From Rachicladosporium sp. CCFEE 5018 (taxonomy: Eukaryota; Ascomycota; Dothideomycetes; Cladosporiales; Cladosporiaceae), in assembly GCA_002077045.2 (NCBI GenBank), contig KZ111177.1:101383-165382 (forward strand): DNA of 64,000 bases, in the 5' to 3' direction. Shown here in pieces: positions 24,101 to 35,228 of this stretch (positions are counted from its first letter, which is position 1; every line of letters begins with the position of its first letter). The notes beneath the pieces are model-generated. The model was not told the origin of the DNA and made no database searches. It was given only the letters and a program-made list of their open reading frames with translations. The translations under genes were made by a program, and so were the position numbers.

Positions 24101-24370
24101 GTGATGCGTTGCCGCAGCTGTTGTTGCAGCAGATTGGGTTGGAGAAGATTATGGAGAGAGTGAGTTATTCTCGTCTTAACGTGCTGTGGCGATTCTGATT
24201 GCTAATTTGGTGGTGCGCAGGTACCGATCAACTACCTCAAAGCCATCTTTGGCTCCTTCCTGGCGAGCCGGTTCATCTACAGCATGGGCATTTCTGCTTC
24301 GCCCGTGAGCTTCTTCGCGTTCATGAACTTGAGAATGAGTCGATCGAAGGCCGCGATCAATGGGCAATAG
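21124..24370 (+). CDS. GDH2: NAD-specific glutamate dehydrogenase, large fungal type
   Basis: Exon 1 21124-24159 and exon 2 24221-24370, joined over a 61 bp phase-0 intron (GTGAGT..GCGCAG), encode 1061 residues, the usual size of the Gdh2 class. The enzyme oxidises glutamate to 2-oxoglutarate and ammonium with NAD+ and is catabolic, tetrameric and typically cytosolic. Motifs: FRDIARGGIRIV, substrate-lysine region IPEGGSKGVILLDF, DLHGKEEILFMGPDENTADLVDWA, PHDRYGMTT and the nucleotide-binding part GGPDGDLGSNEI. The N-terminal ~480 residues are the extension typical of the class. Exon 2 supplies the C-terminus VPINYLKAIFGSFLASRFIY. No truncation. Together with the proline-pathway gene at 16290 it is glutamate metabolism, but proximity is probably chance. 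Confidence 0.93.
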
Positions 24371-24900
24371 CATTGCTGCTTTGATGCGGCCCGAACAGGG
24401 TATCACAGGTGTGACCGGCCGGCGTGTTGGTTGGAATGCGGAATAGACTTCGCAAAGAAATTGCGGTCACAGGTAGAATTTTGAGCATTCCGCAGAAGCC
24501 GGACTCCAAAACATCACACGAGCCAGACCATGCAGATTGGAGAGTTTGTTTATGTTTCGATGTGCCCCGTGACCTGCACGCTAGTCTTGACTTCATCGCG
24601 CCCAACAACTTCGTCAAGGTCGCATCTGTCCAGCTAGCATCAAACATACCGCTCGCTATCCTTACCAATTGGTCATTCAGTGTGTCTAATCTCCGCAGGG
24701 CTATGCGGATGCACGGTGGTCCACGCAGAGACTCAGTACCAGTCTGCGCACTACCGTTAGTTATCTTCCAGCCCCTTTGCAAGCTCGAGCAGTCACGTTG
24801 CCCGGTCGAACTCGCGTGCCGTCCACATCCTACCGCGGATGATTGTAGCTTAGGCCAAGTAACTGACGTCCCTCCCAGCAGCTTCGAGTCCTACACTACG
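24371..24900. other. intergenic region upstream of lysine-rich protein gene
   Basis: The reading frame of the downstream gene stays open through most of this stretch but without a supported ATG start and with unrelated composition. I treat it as promoter and 5' UTR. Confidence 0.45.
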
Positions 24901-26026
24901 ATGGCTCCTAATTCGCCTACGAAACCGAAGGCGTCTGCGAAGAAGGCGGCGCCGAAGAAAGGCTCGCCCAAGAAGGGTACTCGTAAAGCCCCCACGCGCC
25001 AGGCAAAGACGAATACCACCGACGCTGCCGCGGCGAAGAAAGCCAAATCCGGTAGTGGAGCTGGCGCCAAGTCCACTGCGGCTAAGCCAAAGAAGAAGGC
25101 CTCTCCTGTGAAGAACGCTGGCGTGAAGAAGCCTGCTGCCAAGAAGGCTGCGCCGAAGAAGGCTGCTACTACTGCGAAGCCAGCAGCCAAGACGGCTGCT
25201 GCTAAGGCGAAGCCTGCGGCGAAGAAGGCCGTAGCCAAAGTGAAGCCCGCTGCAAAGACCGTTGCCGCCAAGGCTAAGCCTGCTGCGAAGAAGGCTGTCG
25301 CGAAGGCCAAGCCAGCCGCAAAGAAGGCTGTCGCGAAGGCCAAGCCAGCCGCAAAGAAAGTCGAGAAGGAAGCCAAGCCTGCCGTCAAGAAAGCCGCCAC
25401 GAAAGCGAAGCCGGCCGTGAAGAAGGCGGCCGGAAAGGTGAGCCAGACAAACTCGCAGCCCCAGCAAAATATGCCCAGAGGAACCAAGTGTGGAAATCGG
25501 GCGCTGTATAGTGGCCGAGAACAGATGTGTGTCAGCCATTTCGGCGACGATAGTAGCGTCGAGGGAAAATTCAAGGACGTGGCTAACAAGGGCGCGAAAA
25601 AGGTAACGGGCAAGAAGGGCCAAGAAGTCGAGAGCTTCGCTGAGAAGGTCGGGAGCGGTGCGCAGGCTGTCGTTGAGACCGTCGGAAGTCTTGCGCAGAG
25701 CACAGTGGGGGCGCTGACTGGGAGGGTGAGCGACTTTCTGCTACGTGGACGAAGATTGGAAATGGACATCGCTGACGAGGTCCTACAACAGTCTGCCAGT
25801 CCGCAGAAGGAGAAGCAGCGGTCACCGGTAAGTCGATATGGGCGGCCTCGCTTTCCGTTTCGCAGTCGCTGACATGAACGTGTAGTCCAAGAGTCCAGGT
25901 AAATCGCAGTTCGGGCGCGAGAAGAGTCCGGAGAAGAGCCGCAGGGTAAGTCTAGCATGTCCTTCACTTACCTGCGCAAAGGTGCTGACATTATGGCAGA
26001 GCCAGAGCCCATCTAAAGGGAGATGA
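24901..26026 (+). CDS. Lys/Ala/Pro-rich, histone H1-tail-like protein
   Basis: Start ATG 24901. The first ~180 residues are repeats of the type AKAKPAAKKAV, like the C-terminal tail of histone H1 or bacterial Hc1-like proteins; no winged-helix H15 globular domain is seen. Two introns are well supported by signals and frame: 25828-25885 (GTAAGT..GTGTAG) and 25946-25999 (GTAAGT..GGCAG). A third, 25726-25791 (66 bp, GTGAGC, CTGAC branch, CAACAG), is in frame whether spliced or not. A fourth may begin at GTGAGC 25438 (possible acceptor 25524), since the stretch after it has unlike composition. The last exon ends at 26024-26026. SPSK/KSP-type phosphorylation sites occur at the C-terminus. Likely a DNA- or RNA-binding basic protein of the nucleus; this is inference from composition only. 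Confidence 0.65.
25282..25360 (+). repeat. tandem 33 bp coding repeat in lysine-rich gene
   Basis: A 33 bp unit encoding KAVAKAKPAAK occurs twice in perfect or near-perfect tandem, with degenerate copies on both sides. The array is prone to length change. Confidence 0.8.
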
Positions 26027-26900
26027 TCTAGCGATGTTCAATTCCCAAGACTAGTGGCTCGGATTTTCGTACTTCTCGGTGCGGAGTAAAAGAAGGTTGG
26101 ACGGAAAGGGATGTAAGATCTATGATAATTGTAATGTGCTTCGAAAGTAAAGACTTCATACTCGCCTGCTTCTTGCTCCATCATCTCGTCTATGGAGATG
26201 GTTTTAACTGCCCTTGTGTATGGGCAGATGGACACGGCATCAGTCTGCCGGCACGCGCTGTGTATAGTGACTAGTGGGTTCTGCATGTCATCGGCAGCGC
26301 CGTCGCTGAGGACAATGAGAATCGCCTCCCTGCTGCTGTCTGCGCTCAAGGCTCCCAGGCACGCATGACCGCTGATGGGTGGTGACAAACAATCGCTCAG
26401 GAGGCTGAGACGCTGCTGCCGAAAGGGGCGCGGTGGCGTGGGCGCCGTGAGGCCAGTCAGCGTGGCGACGACATGTGTAACGTCCCTGTTGCGCAGGCTA
26501 TTGTTAGAGGTCTATCGCCATTTCATTCGATGTTGACCTCATGCACAATCAAATGGAAGGGAAGAGCAACTTGGAAGTGTTCTTCGTAAAAGTCACCCAA
26601 AATTTAAGCTTCGGGTCAGCCGAAACCCTGCGTTTCTACGAGACTTCAGACAAATGAGCGACATCACATGTAAATGCACATGACTCCCTTAAGGAATATC
26701 CCATACGACCATAGCCTCCCACACATACTGGCTGCTGATCTTCGACTTCCCGCTCAGGCCACGCACTCGGAATCCAAGAGTCGTTCGATGGTACCGCCCT
26801 GCGCCTTTAACTCTACATCACCCACGCGACAAAGCTCCGGACACCCATTGCGACTTAGTCGCACGCGTTCGATGAAGCCGCAACTTTTCCACCGATCACA
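26027..26900. other. intergenic region with an unassigned minus-strand open frame
   Basis: On the minus strand a frame is open from about 26502 to a stop at 26038 (about 150 codons) and its composition is protein-like (for example EAILIVLSDGAADDM). It has no in-frame ATG near its start and I found no convincing upstream exon. I leave it unassigned; it may be the last exon of a small gene or chance. Confidence 0.3.
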
Positions 26901-28038
26901 ATGAGCTCCCGCGAACCCATACCGTCCCCATCGGAACCTCCCGACGCCTCACAACCCGCCCAGGGCATGCTGTCCACCGAGCCCGCCCCAGCGATACCAA
27001 TCCCCTACGCCGCCTTCCGAGTATGGGTCTCCCAGGCCGTAGTCGCCTCCTTCATAGCCGGTGGCGTAGCTGGCGCGATATCCCGGACTGTAGTCTCGCC
27101 GTTGGAGAGACTCAAGATCCTGCTCCAAGTGCAGAATGTCGGGCGGGAGGAGTATAAGATGAGCATCGGCAAGGCGCTGGGCAAGATGTGGAAAGAGGAG
27201 GGGTGGCGAGGGCTGATGGCAGGAAACGGTACGAATTGTATTCGGATCGTGCCTTATAGCGCGGTGCAGTTCGGGAGCTATAACATCTACAAGAAGGGCT
27301 TTGAGCCTTCGCCTGGTGCGCCGTTGACACCGGTCTCGCGGTTGCTTTGCGGTGCAATGGCGGGCATAACGTCGGTGTCTGTCACATACCCTCTGGACAT
27401 CGTGCGGACGCGACTCTCGATTCAGACCGCATCGTTCGCCGCTCTCACGAAATCGCCGAATTTACCTGGTTCAAAAGCTCCTCCTCCGGGGCTAAGAGAG
27501 AAGCCCGGTATGTGGAGTGTCATGAAGGCCATGTATAGGACTGAGGGCGGTGTGGGGGCATTATACCGCGGCATAGTGCCCACAGTCGCAGGTGTGGCAC
27601 CGTACGTGGGTCTGAACTTCATGATCTACGAGAGCGTACGAACGTACTTTACTCCGGAGGGAGAGCGGGATCCTAGCAATATTGGCAAGCTTGGAGCTGG
27701 AGCGATCTCGGGTGCCGTGGCGCAGACTTGCACATATCCACTGTACGTCTCTTCTGCTTAGCTAGTTCTTGACAACCACTGACCACCTCTGCAGTGATGT
27801 TCTCCGGCGGCGCTTTCAAATCAATACCATGTCCGGCATGGGCTACCAGTACACATCGATCTTCGACGCTGTGCGCAGGATCACGGCACAAGAAGGCCTC
27901 AAAGGCTTGTACAAGGGCATCTCACCCAACTTGCTCAAGGTTGCGCCAAGCATGGCAGCTTCATGGCTGAGCTTCGAGATGACGAGGGACTTCATCTTGG
28001 GCCTCAACCCTGATGTCGCCGAAGTCGACCACTTCTAA
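26901..28038 (+). CDS. mitochondrial carrier family protein, YPR011C-like
   Basis: Exons 26901-27742 and 27795-28038, one 52 bp phase-2 intron (GTACGT..CTGCAG), 361 residues. Three repeats of the carrier fold are visible, with signature motifs PLERLK, PLDIVRTRL and PLDVLRRRF, each starting a transmembrane hairpin pair; the third is created by the splice. About 50 disordered residues precede the first helix. The first repeat closely resembles yeast Ypr011c (adenosine phosphosulfate/PAPS carrier) and the related CoA-type carriers, so transport of a nucleotide-like substrate across the mitochondrial inner membrane is the best guess. Substrate cannot be fixed from sequence alone. Gene intact. Confidence 0.85.
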
Positions 28039-28863
28039 GATCGGACTCGTGGACATGATCTGGAACAAAAGCTTTTGAGGGATTAGGCGTTTGGTCGCGG
28101 AGCAGATGCATATGATATTTGGAGCGTGGCGTTCGGGAGTGGTAAAACAATGGAGGGACGGCTGATAGCAGATGCTTCCGAGCTCTCAGGGTTGCTGGAT
28201 ATACCAATCAGTATGGCGGCCATAGAGGTGTACAGTATCCAATACAAGACATTGATTGCACGTTGACATCGCTCGCAGTGCAGAACGCACTCACTTCCAG
28301 GGACCTGGTTCGAGCCGACGTTTCGGCCAAGACCAGCGACCAAGTAGGTGAGCGTTCCTTCCTTTGCTATCATTCTCACATCGCGCCTTCCCCCTGGAGC
28401 TCGACCACGCCGCCGCGCTGCGACTGGCTCGCTTGTCGTCGGCGCTACCAAGCGTTGCCAGCTTCTCGACCTCACCTCTTCATCTTTAGTAGATTGGTGG
28501 TGGTTGCGCGCTCATCCACATTTGCCGTCAACAACTACAATACCTTTACAAGCAAGCTGCGCGATAACAAAGCGACATACGCAATGGCACTGTTGCGAGA
28601 GCTCGCCCGACTGAAGAATCAGTGACGAGGCCTCTGAAACTGCTCAAGGGGCGAAGTGAGTGATGGAAACGAAGTCATGGCTGCGCTGGCTTCACTCAAT
28701 GTGACAGTAACACGACAATGGCTCGTGATAGCATGAGACCTGCAATGCGTTGCTCATGCAAGACATGGTACAAAGCATTCGACACAATGATCTGTTACCT
28801 TGATCACTTTGGTACCACTCTCTTCCATCTCCTCTCCTGACCACAGTCTCAAATCAAGCAACG
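28039..28863. other. intergenic region downstream of the carrier gene
   Basis: A plus-strand open frame at 28263-28625 lacks recognisable motifs. Otherwise nothing beyond the promoter of the gene at 28864. Confidence 0.45.
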
Positions 28864-29497
28864 ATGTATCACCTCGTCCCCGACGTCGCCGGCCTGCGCA
28901 CACAGATCATCGGTACGCATCTTCGGCAACATAGGATGGGCCTTATCACTGACAATATCGACAGCCAACCTTCAAGCCCTCAGCACCTTCTCAACCCCAC
29001 CCTCACCCCACGACCAAATCCTGCTCACATCCGGCCCCAACGGCGCCTACATGCGCGCGCTCGTCTTCGCCTCCCACTCAGTGACTCGCTACCACGAGTC
29101 CACAGTTCCCTACTCCCCACGCCGCGAAGACTCAGGCTCAAAGCTCGAGCGCGAGCTCTTCGGCACTTCGCCTGCCATGGTGGTGGTACAGTCCCGTGAA
29201 AGCGAGACGATCTTTATTTCCAAGCTCAAAATTCGTGGTCCGCCCGCTGAGTCGCCAGCGTTGTGTTTGGATGCGCTGTTGGAGACTACGGCTCAGATGG
29301 TGGGGATGAAGTTTGGGGCTGCAATGGGGGAGTTTGAGGCGGAGGGATCGGAGATGGTGGGGGAGTGCTTTGTTGATTGCGAGGTTCTTGATGAGGTGAA
29401 GAGGGGCGGAGAGGGTGAATCGGCGGGGAGTATTGAAAGTTCTGGCACTACTGGGAGTGGGTGGGGTGAGAGGAAGTTCTACGGAGATGGGGAGTGA
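28864..29497 (+). CDS. conserved-looking small protein of unknown function
   Basis: Exon 1 28864-28912 (MYHLVPDVAGLRTQII), 52 bp phase-1 intron (GTACGC..GACAG with a CTGAC branch motif), exon 2 28965-29497; 193 residues. The start is preceded by a pyrimidine-rich leader. The middle reads as an ordered domain (MRALVFASHSVTRYHES, AMVVVQSRESETIFISKLKI, LLETTAQMVGMKFGAAM), while the end is Gly/Ser/Glu-rich. No signal peptide or membrane span. I do not recognise the family. Splice signals and in-phase joining make the gene model fairly firm. Confidence 0.65.
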
Positions 29498-29884
29498 GTG
29501 GACAGTGTGATGGACAGCTGTTGGAAGTGGTTTCGCCACATATGCGCAGCATGTCCTTGCAACTTGTTACATGTGGATCACATGCCTGGCATACTTTTCG
29601 GAGACAGGTGCAGATCGACAAGGGCAAATATCGATGCAGTGCGGTGGTCGTGCCGTTGACTGTGATGCAGATATCAATTATCTTGTTAAAGCACAGAGCG
29701 GCGTGTCCGTGTATCGCTACCTCTACCTAGTACACTCGCTATGAAACCACAGAGTCTGCAAAAGCAGACATGTAAGAGCACATCTGCCATCTCACTCCGA
29801 TCGCTGTAGACGATCATGTCTTTGTGGTCCGATCTATATGTGCAATTCATCTATAGTCTAAGTCTAGCATATATGAACTTCGGC
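29498..29884. other. short intergenic region, convergent 3' ends
   Basis: 387 bp between two stop codons on opposite strands. Nothing seen. Confidence 0.5.
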
Positions 29885-30612
29885 TCATGCGTCGAAATCA
29901 GTACTACTGCTCGTTGGCCCATACCCCCCAGCAGCAGCCACATCCTCCTTTTGATGCAAGAACGCTTCACCATCAACATGTTCCGGGTTGAACTCAAAGA
30001 TCCGCACCTCAGCGTTCTGCCACATGTGCTCACTCGGCCCTTTACTCGAAGCAGTAATCTGCCTCAACACGTCACCATGCGCGACCAGAACGATATTCTC
30101 CTCTGCTCGGTCGCGGAGGAAGTGCCGCACCCACTTCGCGCGATCGGCGATGGCACCGCGGTCCTCGGAGTAGAAGCCTTGCTTGGAGGTCCAGTCATCG
30201 GTGAGAAGAGCCAAGTCAAATTCCTTGAACTCCGGGTGCTTAGCCAGCTCAGCTTTCGCAGAGCCAGTGTCGCAAGGGAAGGCGTTGCATTCTTGCGCTT
30301 GCGGGAGACAGATCACATTCTTGATACCGAGACGTTCTACTGCGGGTCCGCAGCCGAGTTTCGTCGTTTGGAGGGTTCGCTTGAGAGGCGATGTGACGAT
30401 CAGATGGGCGGAGTCCTGGAGTGAAGAGATTTTGGGAGCGAGGGCTGCGGCTTGCTTTTTGCCGAGTGGCGTTAGGGGAGCGTCGGGTATGGAGTAGTCC
30501 AGGTCGACGTTGTGCTCGGCCTATTATTGTGAGTACAGTGTGATGTACCTGGCGAGGCTCGGGTACGTACCTGGGCATGCCGAGTAAGATATATGCGGGA
30601 GTGTGGTGCCAT
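29885..30612 (-). CDS. histidine phosphatase (phosphoglycerate mutase-like) family protein
   Basis: Exon 1 30612-30571 and exon 2 30520-29885 on the minus strand, joined over a 50 bp phase-0 intron (GTACGT..AATAG), 225 residues. The RHG-type catalytic motif is LTRHAQAEHN, His12 being the phosphate acceptor, split by the intron just after Gln14. Also visible are VTSPLKRTLQT, the acid residue region QECNAFPCDTGS and the second histidine in VLVAHGDVLRQI. This branch contains small cytosolic phosphatases of unclear substrate rather than the glycolytic mutase, because the glycolytic signature is absent. Gene intact; substrate unknown. Confidence 0.85.
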
Positions 30613-31736
30613 TGCTGCAGAAGACAGATGCAAACGGGTGTGATGGACGTCGAGATGTAATACTAGTGGGAGAAAGGTGTGTAGTTATACAGCTTCTTCG
30701 ACTTACGCTCTCATATGTAATGTATCAACCCTGACTAGACCGTGCTGCGTCTATTACATGTTGATGACTCGTCGTCAAAAATTGTGAGCCTTGGCGTTGT
30801 CCAAATGCCGATGAGAAGCGGCTGCTTGCACGTGGGGTTCCTATGGAGGCATAATCGAAATGCTCCGTACGGCGTACGCTTTGCTGTTTAGGTCTTTGCC
30901 AGCAATGATCTAGCTGACATCTCGAGGTTGAATTCCTGTGCTGGAGATTGTACCTTGTTATTGGACATACCCACGCCTCGAGGTGCTGAGACGCCTAGCC
31001 CGGTCGGCCGATTAACACTGAGAACCACCAATCTACCCAGCTACATTCACAGACCGGCTGGGTAGTAGAGCAGCTGGGGATGACAACCGTAGCAAGTCGA
31101 GTGCTAATGCGCGTGTGTTCCTTCTGACCTGACCACATAGACCCGAATCCATTTCATGTGGTCGAGCAAAGGAATTGAACGATGAGTTCTTAGATGACCG
31201 AGCCGATTTGGGCAAGAGTGCACGCGACACTTCTCAACCACCAGTGTGGCTGACTAGCATGAAACCAGGGAATCGTGCATAGATTAAAGCAAGCTAATGT
31301 GCCTGGTGAGCCACTATCAGGTCGAGTACCGGCAAAGTGAGGTTTGATGATTGGGTGCCGCCTCGGCGAGAATCGCAGTCGCCAAGAGTGGGAAAGCTCG
31401 AGCGATGACATCCACTTTTGAACACGACCTTTTACCATTGATGTTGTAGCCTTCGTCTACCTCATCACCACTCGAGCTCTCATTATTCATGCCCTACAGC
31501 ATTGTTGCTGTTAGCTGAGCAGACCTACAAAGTATCTTATCGCTAAAGCACCTTTGAGCGCCACCACGCGAGGATACCGAATATCCTGTCCTGCGGAAAC
31601 GCGGCTCTGCATGCAGCGTTGTAAATCGAGTTCCGTCCACCAGCCTCTCGCTGGCACATCAACAGGGCCTAGCATATTCGCAGCTAGGCGTATAGAAGCG
31701 CACTCAGGGGTCTGGAGAACTTGACGCCCCGGCGAC
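30613..31736. other. divergent intergenic region between histidine phosphatase and CorA transporter
   Basis: About 1.1 kb between two start codons on opposite strands. It should hold both promoters. No gene supported. Confidence 0.5.
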
Positions 31737-34677
31737 ATGGCGGCAACAGGGAAGGACATCGAGCGTGTTGCTGGGCCAGAGTCCATGGCAATGCCAGGGT
31801 CGGGTAACGCGCCAGTCCATGGATCCATGCCCGACCCGGCAGCTGCGCCTAAGAAGAAGAGGCATCGGGCAGGTAAAAACCGTAAGAAGACTCGAAGACA
31901 GAGCTTCGTAGCGCCATCCGAGACGGACCAGACCGCCATGGAAGAGGAGCATCGACCGAGCTTGCGAAACGCTACAAATGGGCGACAGTCAGGCCAACAA
32001 TCTAGCTTGTATCGCATACCACAGAGCAACAGAAGCAACACTAGCCTTGAAAGCCAGGCATTGCTGGATCACAGGGAGCATGAGATCTCGCCAAATCGAC
32101 GGCGCAGCATACAGCAGAGCCTTGGAAGGCCGAGCATGGCATACAACCGACAGCAGGCTCGCGCCTCCCAGTTATCAAGCTCTCAGAATGGTGGCCAGAG
32201 GTCGCGGCCGGTTCGGGCGCAGAGCTCTGCGATTGACGAAGACGAGATTGATATGGACGAGGCCACAGATCGCACTCCGCTACTCTCCCGATCGCACAAC
32301 CAGTCGAGACCGGAAATGTCTCGAAAGAATTCGGCCCAGGGCCGCGCACACGGTGGTCACAACCACGGACGGCGAACGTCGATCAACTCGCGAGCGTCGT
32401 CGCAGCGCGCAATTGACGTTGGCTTGCACTACTCTGACAAGAAGACGCTTGACGACCAAGACTACGATGTCAATAACCCGCCATCTGTCCCCAGCTCGCC
32501 GAAGATCGGCACCCTGGACGATGTCATGGTTGGCGATGCGCCCATCAACCCATCAGGCAGAAGTCGAGATGCCATTATTAACATCGACTACAACGAGGAT
32601 GACGATCGAATGCTGGGTAGCTCTCCAGATGATCGAAGGCGTCATACCGTTGCCGACCTAGCAGAAATGGACGTGTGCTATCCACATGATCATGACGAAC
32701 ACTTCAGCGAGGCAGGTGATGATGAAGACCGGCGATCGCACGCGAGCAGCACACGTCGGCGCGGTAGGAAGCATCGGGCTCATCAATGGCCCGTATTCGA
32801 TATTCTTGACGACTGGACTCGCGAGGAGAAAGAAGAGCGCACGCAGCAAGAGCATGTCCGTGCGAAGAAGATCTCGGAGCCGGTCATGGTCGATGGTAGA
32901 CTTAGGCCTAAGAAGCCAGTCTGGCATCGGACAGAGGACGACGCACCGTTTCGGTTCACTTACTTCAATGAGACATTCGAAAGCACGATCCATGCTCGGA
33001 CCATTGGCGACTTGCTGCAAGATGGCTGCACGTTTCCAGAGCTCTTCCTTCCTGATCCTGTCGAGATTAGCGAGAGCAGTGAGAGTGAGAGCGAGTGTGA
33101 AAGTCAGCTGGAGGTACCAATCAACGGCCATGCCAACAGAGGAGCACCAGAAAGCAGTCTGCTTGATCGACCGAACGAGAAACGCTCGCCGTCTGTTAGC
33201 AAGTCCAACACTGGCACGAACACGCCGTCGGGTCGAGTCTCCGCAGCTGCGACCCCGACAGTGGACGAGAAAGCACCCAAGAAGCGACAAGGGGAGCGTC
33301 CCACGTTTTGGCTGGATGTCTTGAAGCCTACCGAGATGGAAATGAAGGTCCTGGCGAAAGCGTTCGGCATCCATCAATTGACGATTGAGGATATTCAGAT
33401 GGACGAGCCACGTGAGAAGGTGGAATTGTTCAAGAAGTACTACTTCGTCAATTACCGCTCTTTCGAGCAAGATAAGGATAGCGAGGACTACATGGAGCCG
33501 GTGAACATGTACGCGGTCGTCTTTCACGATGGTGTGATTACCTTCCACCACACGATGACGCCGCATCCGGCAAACGTCCGCCGACGAATTCGACAGCTGA
33601 ACGACTATCTGAGTCCTAATGCAGATTGGATAAGCTACGCTCTCATCGACGACATCACCGATGCCTATGCACCTCTGGTGCAAGCCATTGAGGATGAAGT
33701 GGACGATATCGACGACGAGATCCTCACAATGCACGAAGATACCATGCATGCTGCAAAAGAGAAAGACAAGACTAAGGCCATCAAGAGGGCGTCTAATCGA
33801 GACCATGAGAAGCCTGTTCATGAGAAGTCCGAAGCCGACAAGACACCTGCCGAGAGTGCGGGTGATATGCTCCGAAGGGTTGGCGAATGTCGAAAACGGG
33901 TGATGGGCCTGTATCGACTCCTTGGAAGTAAAGCGGACGTGATCAAGGGGTTTGCGAAGAGGTGTAATGAGCAGTGGAATGTGGCTCCGAGGAGCGAAAT
34001 TGGGTTGTATCTTGGTGATATCCAAGATCATATTGTCACGATGACGGGCAATTTGAGCCACTACGAAAGGTTAGTCCAATTCCCCGTGGCCCTAGTTGCT
34101 GTCCTCTCCGGAAAGTTTCGATGGTGCCTGTGCTACTATCGACTTGGCTGCGACAGCCTGAGGCAGACTTGCAACGACTATCAGAGGACCTGCCCAGAGG
34201 TCCATTCACATCTCCACGGCGCTACACGTCAGAGAGCTGGCCCAGACCCAGCCGATAGTAGCACAAGCACTATCAGAGATCCCGAGAGGGGTGGACGAAC
34301 TCATTTGGAGGATTTTCACGCTGACACGTGCCACATAGCCTCCTCTCCCGAGCCCACAGCAACTACCTCGCCCAAATCAACGTCCGAATGAACGAACGCG
34401 CCGAACAAACGAACGATACCCTCGGCAAATTAACGGTTCTCGGTACCATCGTCCTTCCCATGAACATCATCACTGGCATGTGGGGCATGAACGTTTGGGT
34501 TCCGGGTCAGGGTGATGAGGGCAATTTGCTGTGGTTTTGGGTCATCACTGCGGGTTCGTCACTTCTCCTCTCTTCACTCAGAAAGGTTGAACTTGCTGAC
34601 ATCTCTCACTTGCAGGCCTTATTGCGTTCGGCCTGAGCTGCTACTTTACCGCTAAGAGGGTGTATGGCATTGTGTAG
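31737..34677 (+). CDS. CorA-family Mg2+ transporter, Mnr2/Alr1 type
   Basis: Three exons, 31737-34069, 34339-34553 and 34616-34677, give 869 residues. Introns: 269 bp (GTTAGT..CATAG with CTGAC branch) and 62 bp (GTTCGT..TTGCAG). The N-terminal ~450 residues are basic, Ser-rich and disordered. The soluble CorA funnel follows (RPTFWLDVLKPTEMEMKVL, FGIHQLTIEDI, long helix with EDEVDDIDDEI). Two C-terminal membrane spans surround the GMN selectivity motif (TGMWGMNV, about residues 826-828). The last exon supplies LIAFGLSCYFTAKRVYGIV. The long N-terminal extension is typical of fungal Alr1 (plasma membrane) and Mnr2 (vacuole); I cannot tell which. Role: magnesium uptake or release from the vacuole. 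A 467-codon antisense frame inside is a shadow. Confidence 0.88.
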
Positions 34678-35228
34678 GTTGTTAGGCTGCTGGAAAACAT
34701 GGCGAATCGGGGTACAGGGCAGGGTTTGGAGGGTTGGCTCGGTGCTTTGTGAATTGTTAGATGGGTGCGTTCGTCCCAAGGACGAGATTGTAGGAAGTCA
34801 GGAGTTGTGTAGAGCAGTGTAGCGATCGCTCGCGCAACAACGTCTCCAGCGTCGTCACCTTATACTACAGTATCCACCCTGCTCCCAAAGTTTGGAAGCC
34901 TCAACGGTTGGGCCTAATCGTGACTTGAGCATTTGTCGAATGGATCTTGAACGATGTACGCATTCGAGAAGCGGAGCTTGCGCTGGGAGGGCTCTGGGGT
35001 GCGGACTTCTCATTCTCATCGATGGTGTGACCGCTGAAAATTACTCGCACACAGGCTGTACAAGTATGAGTACCTTCGGACTTCGTACGAGTGGAATGTG
35101 AGCAAGGGCGGGGTCAAGCTTCAGGCCATTGTTGTTATGGCTGACTAATCGAAGGCCAAGCCCATGAGCTACTCCAGTCCAAGTAAGAGCTTATAACTCT
35201 GCTCGCGCTTTTTCGTGTATACTTCGTG
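34678..35228. other. intergenic region between CorA transporter and GatB genes
   Basis: No gene supported; presumed promoter of GatB. Confidence 0.5.

Noticed and set aside
24424..24900. N-terminal extension of the lysine-rich protein
   Set aside because: The open frame lacks an ATG start and its composition is unrelated to the downstream protein.
24850..25967. Long antisense frames rich in Ala, Phe, Leu and Gly opposite the lysine-rich gene
   Set aside because: They are the complement of AAG/GCC/AAG repeats; hydrophobic composition is a by-product of the Lys/Ala/Pro codons.
32658..34061. 467-codon open frame antisense to the CorA transporter gene
   Set aside because: It mirrors a strongly conserved coding exon; the product has no recognisable domain and no splice or start support.
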